Origin: an uncultured Parabacteroides sp.
GTDB lineage: Bacteria > Bacteroidota > Bacteroidia > Bacteroidales > Tannerellaceae
Assembly (NCBI GenBank): GCA_944325345.1
Contig: CALUZV010000027.1
Location: 1-47,472, forward strand
DNA length: 47,472 nucleotides
Reading direction: 5' to 3'
The position numbers were made by a program, and so were the translations under genes. The notes under the pieces were generated by a model, which saw only the letters and a list, made by a program, of their open reading frames with translations, was not told where the DNA came from and did not search any database. Shown piece by piece: positions 46,245 through 47,472 of this stretch (its first letter is position 1; the number at the start of each line of letters is the position of its first letter).

Positions 46245-47243
46245 TTATATATCTTCCACCTCCAAATACCCAAACTGCACTTCTTCATTCATATTGAGTA
46301 TGATGCGCCGGTTATCCTCGTCGTAACACCAGGAGGTGATATAATACGGCGTGTCCAGCGTCTTGAGGTAATTCCCTTCCAGGTCGAGAATGACGATTTT
46401 CGTAGGGGTATAATTGCGCTTGTCTTTGTCTGCATATTTTCTGCCATAATATAAAAGATAGATGTTTGAACCGACAAATAAAGGCGAGCGATAATAGTCC
46501 GTCATGTTTTGCCAATTATCCGTCGCCCCTTCAATCCTGCACAACTCCGTCCCATCGAATCTGCGTAGGACGATGCGGTTCAGATACCAGTGTGCCTCGA
46601 CAATTAGGTTGTGCTCGACTGATGCTTCCACGTCGTAGCGAGTGTGTTCTTCGCCGACATACAGGTCGTCCAGCAGGCGGATTTCATTCGTCTCCATATT
46701 CCAGAATCCCGTTTGCATGTTGATTTCCGATGCGCTGACCGGCATCCCGATGAGGCCCACCGAGGCGGTATCGTTCAGCAGCTGGAGCGTGATGGCGAAG
46801 ATATCCCGGTCCATGTTCCACTTCAGCTTCGGTTTGTATTCCGGATTGCTCCGGATGCTGTCCGGATTGTAGGCGAAGAATTGGTAGCGGGCGAAATCTT
46901 GGACGTACAGCTCCGAACCGTCTTCGTTGATGAGGATTCCGCCTAAGGTTGTGATTTCACCGGGCCCCTGGCCAAGCGGCGCGGTTGATGCTAAATAGTG
47001 AAAATTATTCTTGTCAAACAGATGGACTTGGTTCTCGTAGTTCTTGTAGTCGCTGACGATGAGGTAGTCTTTCGCGATATCCACTTTGCAGAAAGCGTTG
47101 AACAGCACCGTATCCCCAAAGTCTATCGGATGTATCTTTTCGGTTACATCCACCACGTTTTTCTCCACATTTATCGACTTGTGCCGCGAATCGCCCGCGC
47201 AGCTTGCGAGCAAACATAATAGCAAGAATGGTATGTATTTCAT
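46245..47243 (-). CDS. 6-bladed beta-propeller lipoprotein (TolB-like)
   Basis: Lipoprotein of 332 aa: signal peptide ending in LLLCLLASC, lipid-modified Cys near residue 16, then beta-propeller sequence with GQGPGEITTLGGILI near residues 91-105, a counterpart of GQGPGEF in the 40026 protein, and later KIVILDLEGNYLKTLDTPYYI. It is the divergent second member of this family in the window, on the opposite strand. Ligand and partners unknown. A tandem repeat array lies upstream of its start and I see no -7 element there, so its promoter is not defined. Confidence 0.87.
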   Translation of the reverse strand: MKYIPFLLLCLLASCAGDSRHKSINVEKNVVDVTEKIHPIDFGDTVLFNAFCKVDIAKDYLIVSDYKNYENQVHLFDKNNFHYLASTAPLGQGPGEITTLGGILINEDGSELYVQDFARYQFFAYNPDSIRSNPEYKPKLKWNMDRDIFAITLQLLNDTASVGLIGMPVSASEINMQTGFWNMETNEIRLLDDLYVGEEHTRYDVEASVEHNLIVEAHWYLNRIVLRRFDGTELCRIEGATDNWQNMTDYYRSPLFVGSNIYLLYYGRKYADKDKRNYTPTKIVILDLEGNYLKTLDTPYYITSWCYDEDNRRIILNMNEEVQFGYLEVEDI

Positions 47244-47302
47244 GATATAACGATATTAGTTTGTTTGTAAAATCTATTTAATAACAACGCTTGATGCGGA
47301 AA

Positions 47303-47472
47303 TGTTGCAAGCTGCAACGTTATTCGCTACAGTGTAGCGAGAAGCGTTGCAGCTTGCAGAGTTATTCGCTACAGTGTAGCGAGAGGCGTTGCAGTTTGCA
47401 GAGTTATTCGCTACAGTGTAGCGAGAGGCGTTGCAGTTTGCAGAGTTATTCGCTACAGTGTAGCGAGAGGCG
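47303..47472. repeat. 42-bp tandem array of two alternating palindromes (runs off the end)
   Basis: GTTATTCGCTACAGTGTAGC begins at 47319, 47361, 47403 and 47445, 42 bp apart. Each unit holds the perfect palindrome CGCTACA-G-TGTAGCG and a second one of GTTGCAGCTTGCAG type (GTTGCAAGCTGCAAC in the first). The spacer AGGCGTT or AAGCGTT again matches the GGCGTT spacer of the 23-bp arrays. The array continues past the window. Confidence 0.92.

Overview
The window looks like a chromosomal segment of a Bacteroidales bacterium (Bacteroidota), probably near Parabacteroides, Tannerella or Porphyromonas. The evidence is a UpxY/UpxZ-headed capsule operon, Bacteroidota -7 promoter elements of the TAnnTTTG type in front of many genes, DUF4369/thioredoxin and 6-bladed beta-propeller lipoproteins, a GGGtGRT protein and a one-polypeptide pyruvate:ferredoxin oxidoreductase. 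The species call is inference.

Positions 1-23.3 kb are a capsular polysaccharide (CPS) locus on the + strand. It opens with upxY, upxZ and the initiating sugar-phosphate transferase, followed by the full dTDP-L-rhamnose set (rfbA, rfbC, rfbD, rfbB). Two ParE/RelE-type toxin-antitoxin pairs flank the rhamnose genes. Next come an AAA-ATPase/DUF1703 protein, a PD-(D/E)XK 'Rpn' nuclease and its shrunken paralogue. The AT-rich interior (10.3-23.1 kb) encodes a Wzx flippase, a three-gene cassette (PP-loop ATPase, SDR, MenD-like ThDP enzyme), a polysaccharide pyruvyl transferase, Wzy polymerase and glycosyltransferases. One glycosyltransferase is cut in two by a DUF559-type endonuclease gene. Together these would build, flip and polymerise a rhamnose-containing, possibly pyruvylated repeat unit.

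From 23.5 to 47.5 kb the DNA is mostly more GC-rich core genome: a DUF4143 ATPase, nifJ, two proteins of unknown role among dispersed palindromes, a minus-strand operon (yicC, gmk, a small membrane protein, nadD), DUF695-like and SMI1-like genes, a mannose-1-phosphate guanylyltransferase, a TlpA-like lipoprotein, an Fe-S scaffold-like/GGGtGRT pair, two beta-propeller lipoproteins, a macro-like protein, a Tyr/Trp/Ser-rich secreted protein, a FadL-family porin, ruvC with a DUF4286 gene, and tRNA-Ala(GGC).

The most unusual feature is intergenic. At least nine short tandem arrays use different palindromic words but only two unit lengths, 22-23 bp and 41-42 bp. At 1851-2150 a GGCGTT-like spacer recurs about every 23 bp while the palindromic arm switches twice. 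This, the three-gene sugar-modification cassette and the endonuclease-split glycosyltransferase are the best candidates for something undescribed.
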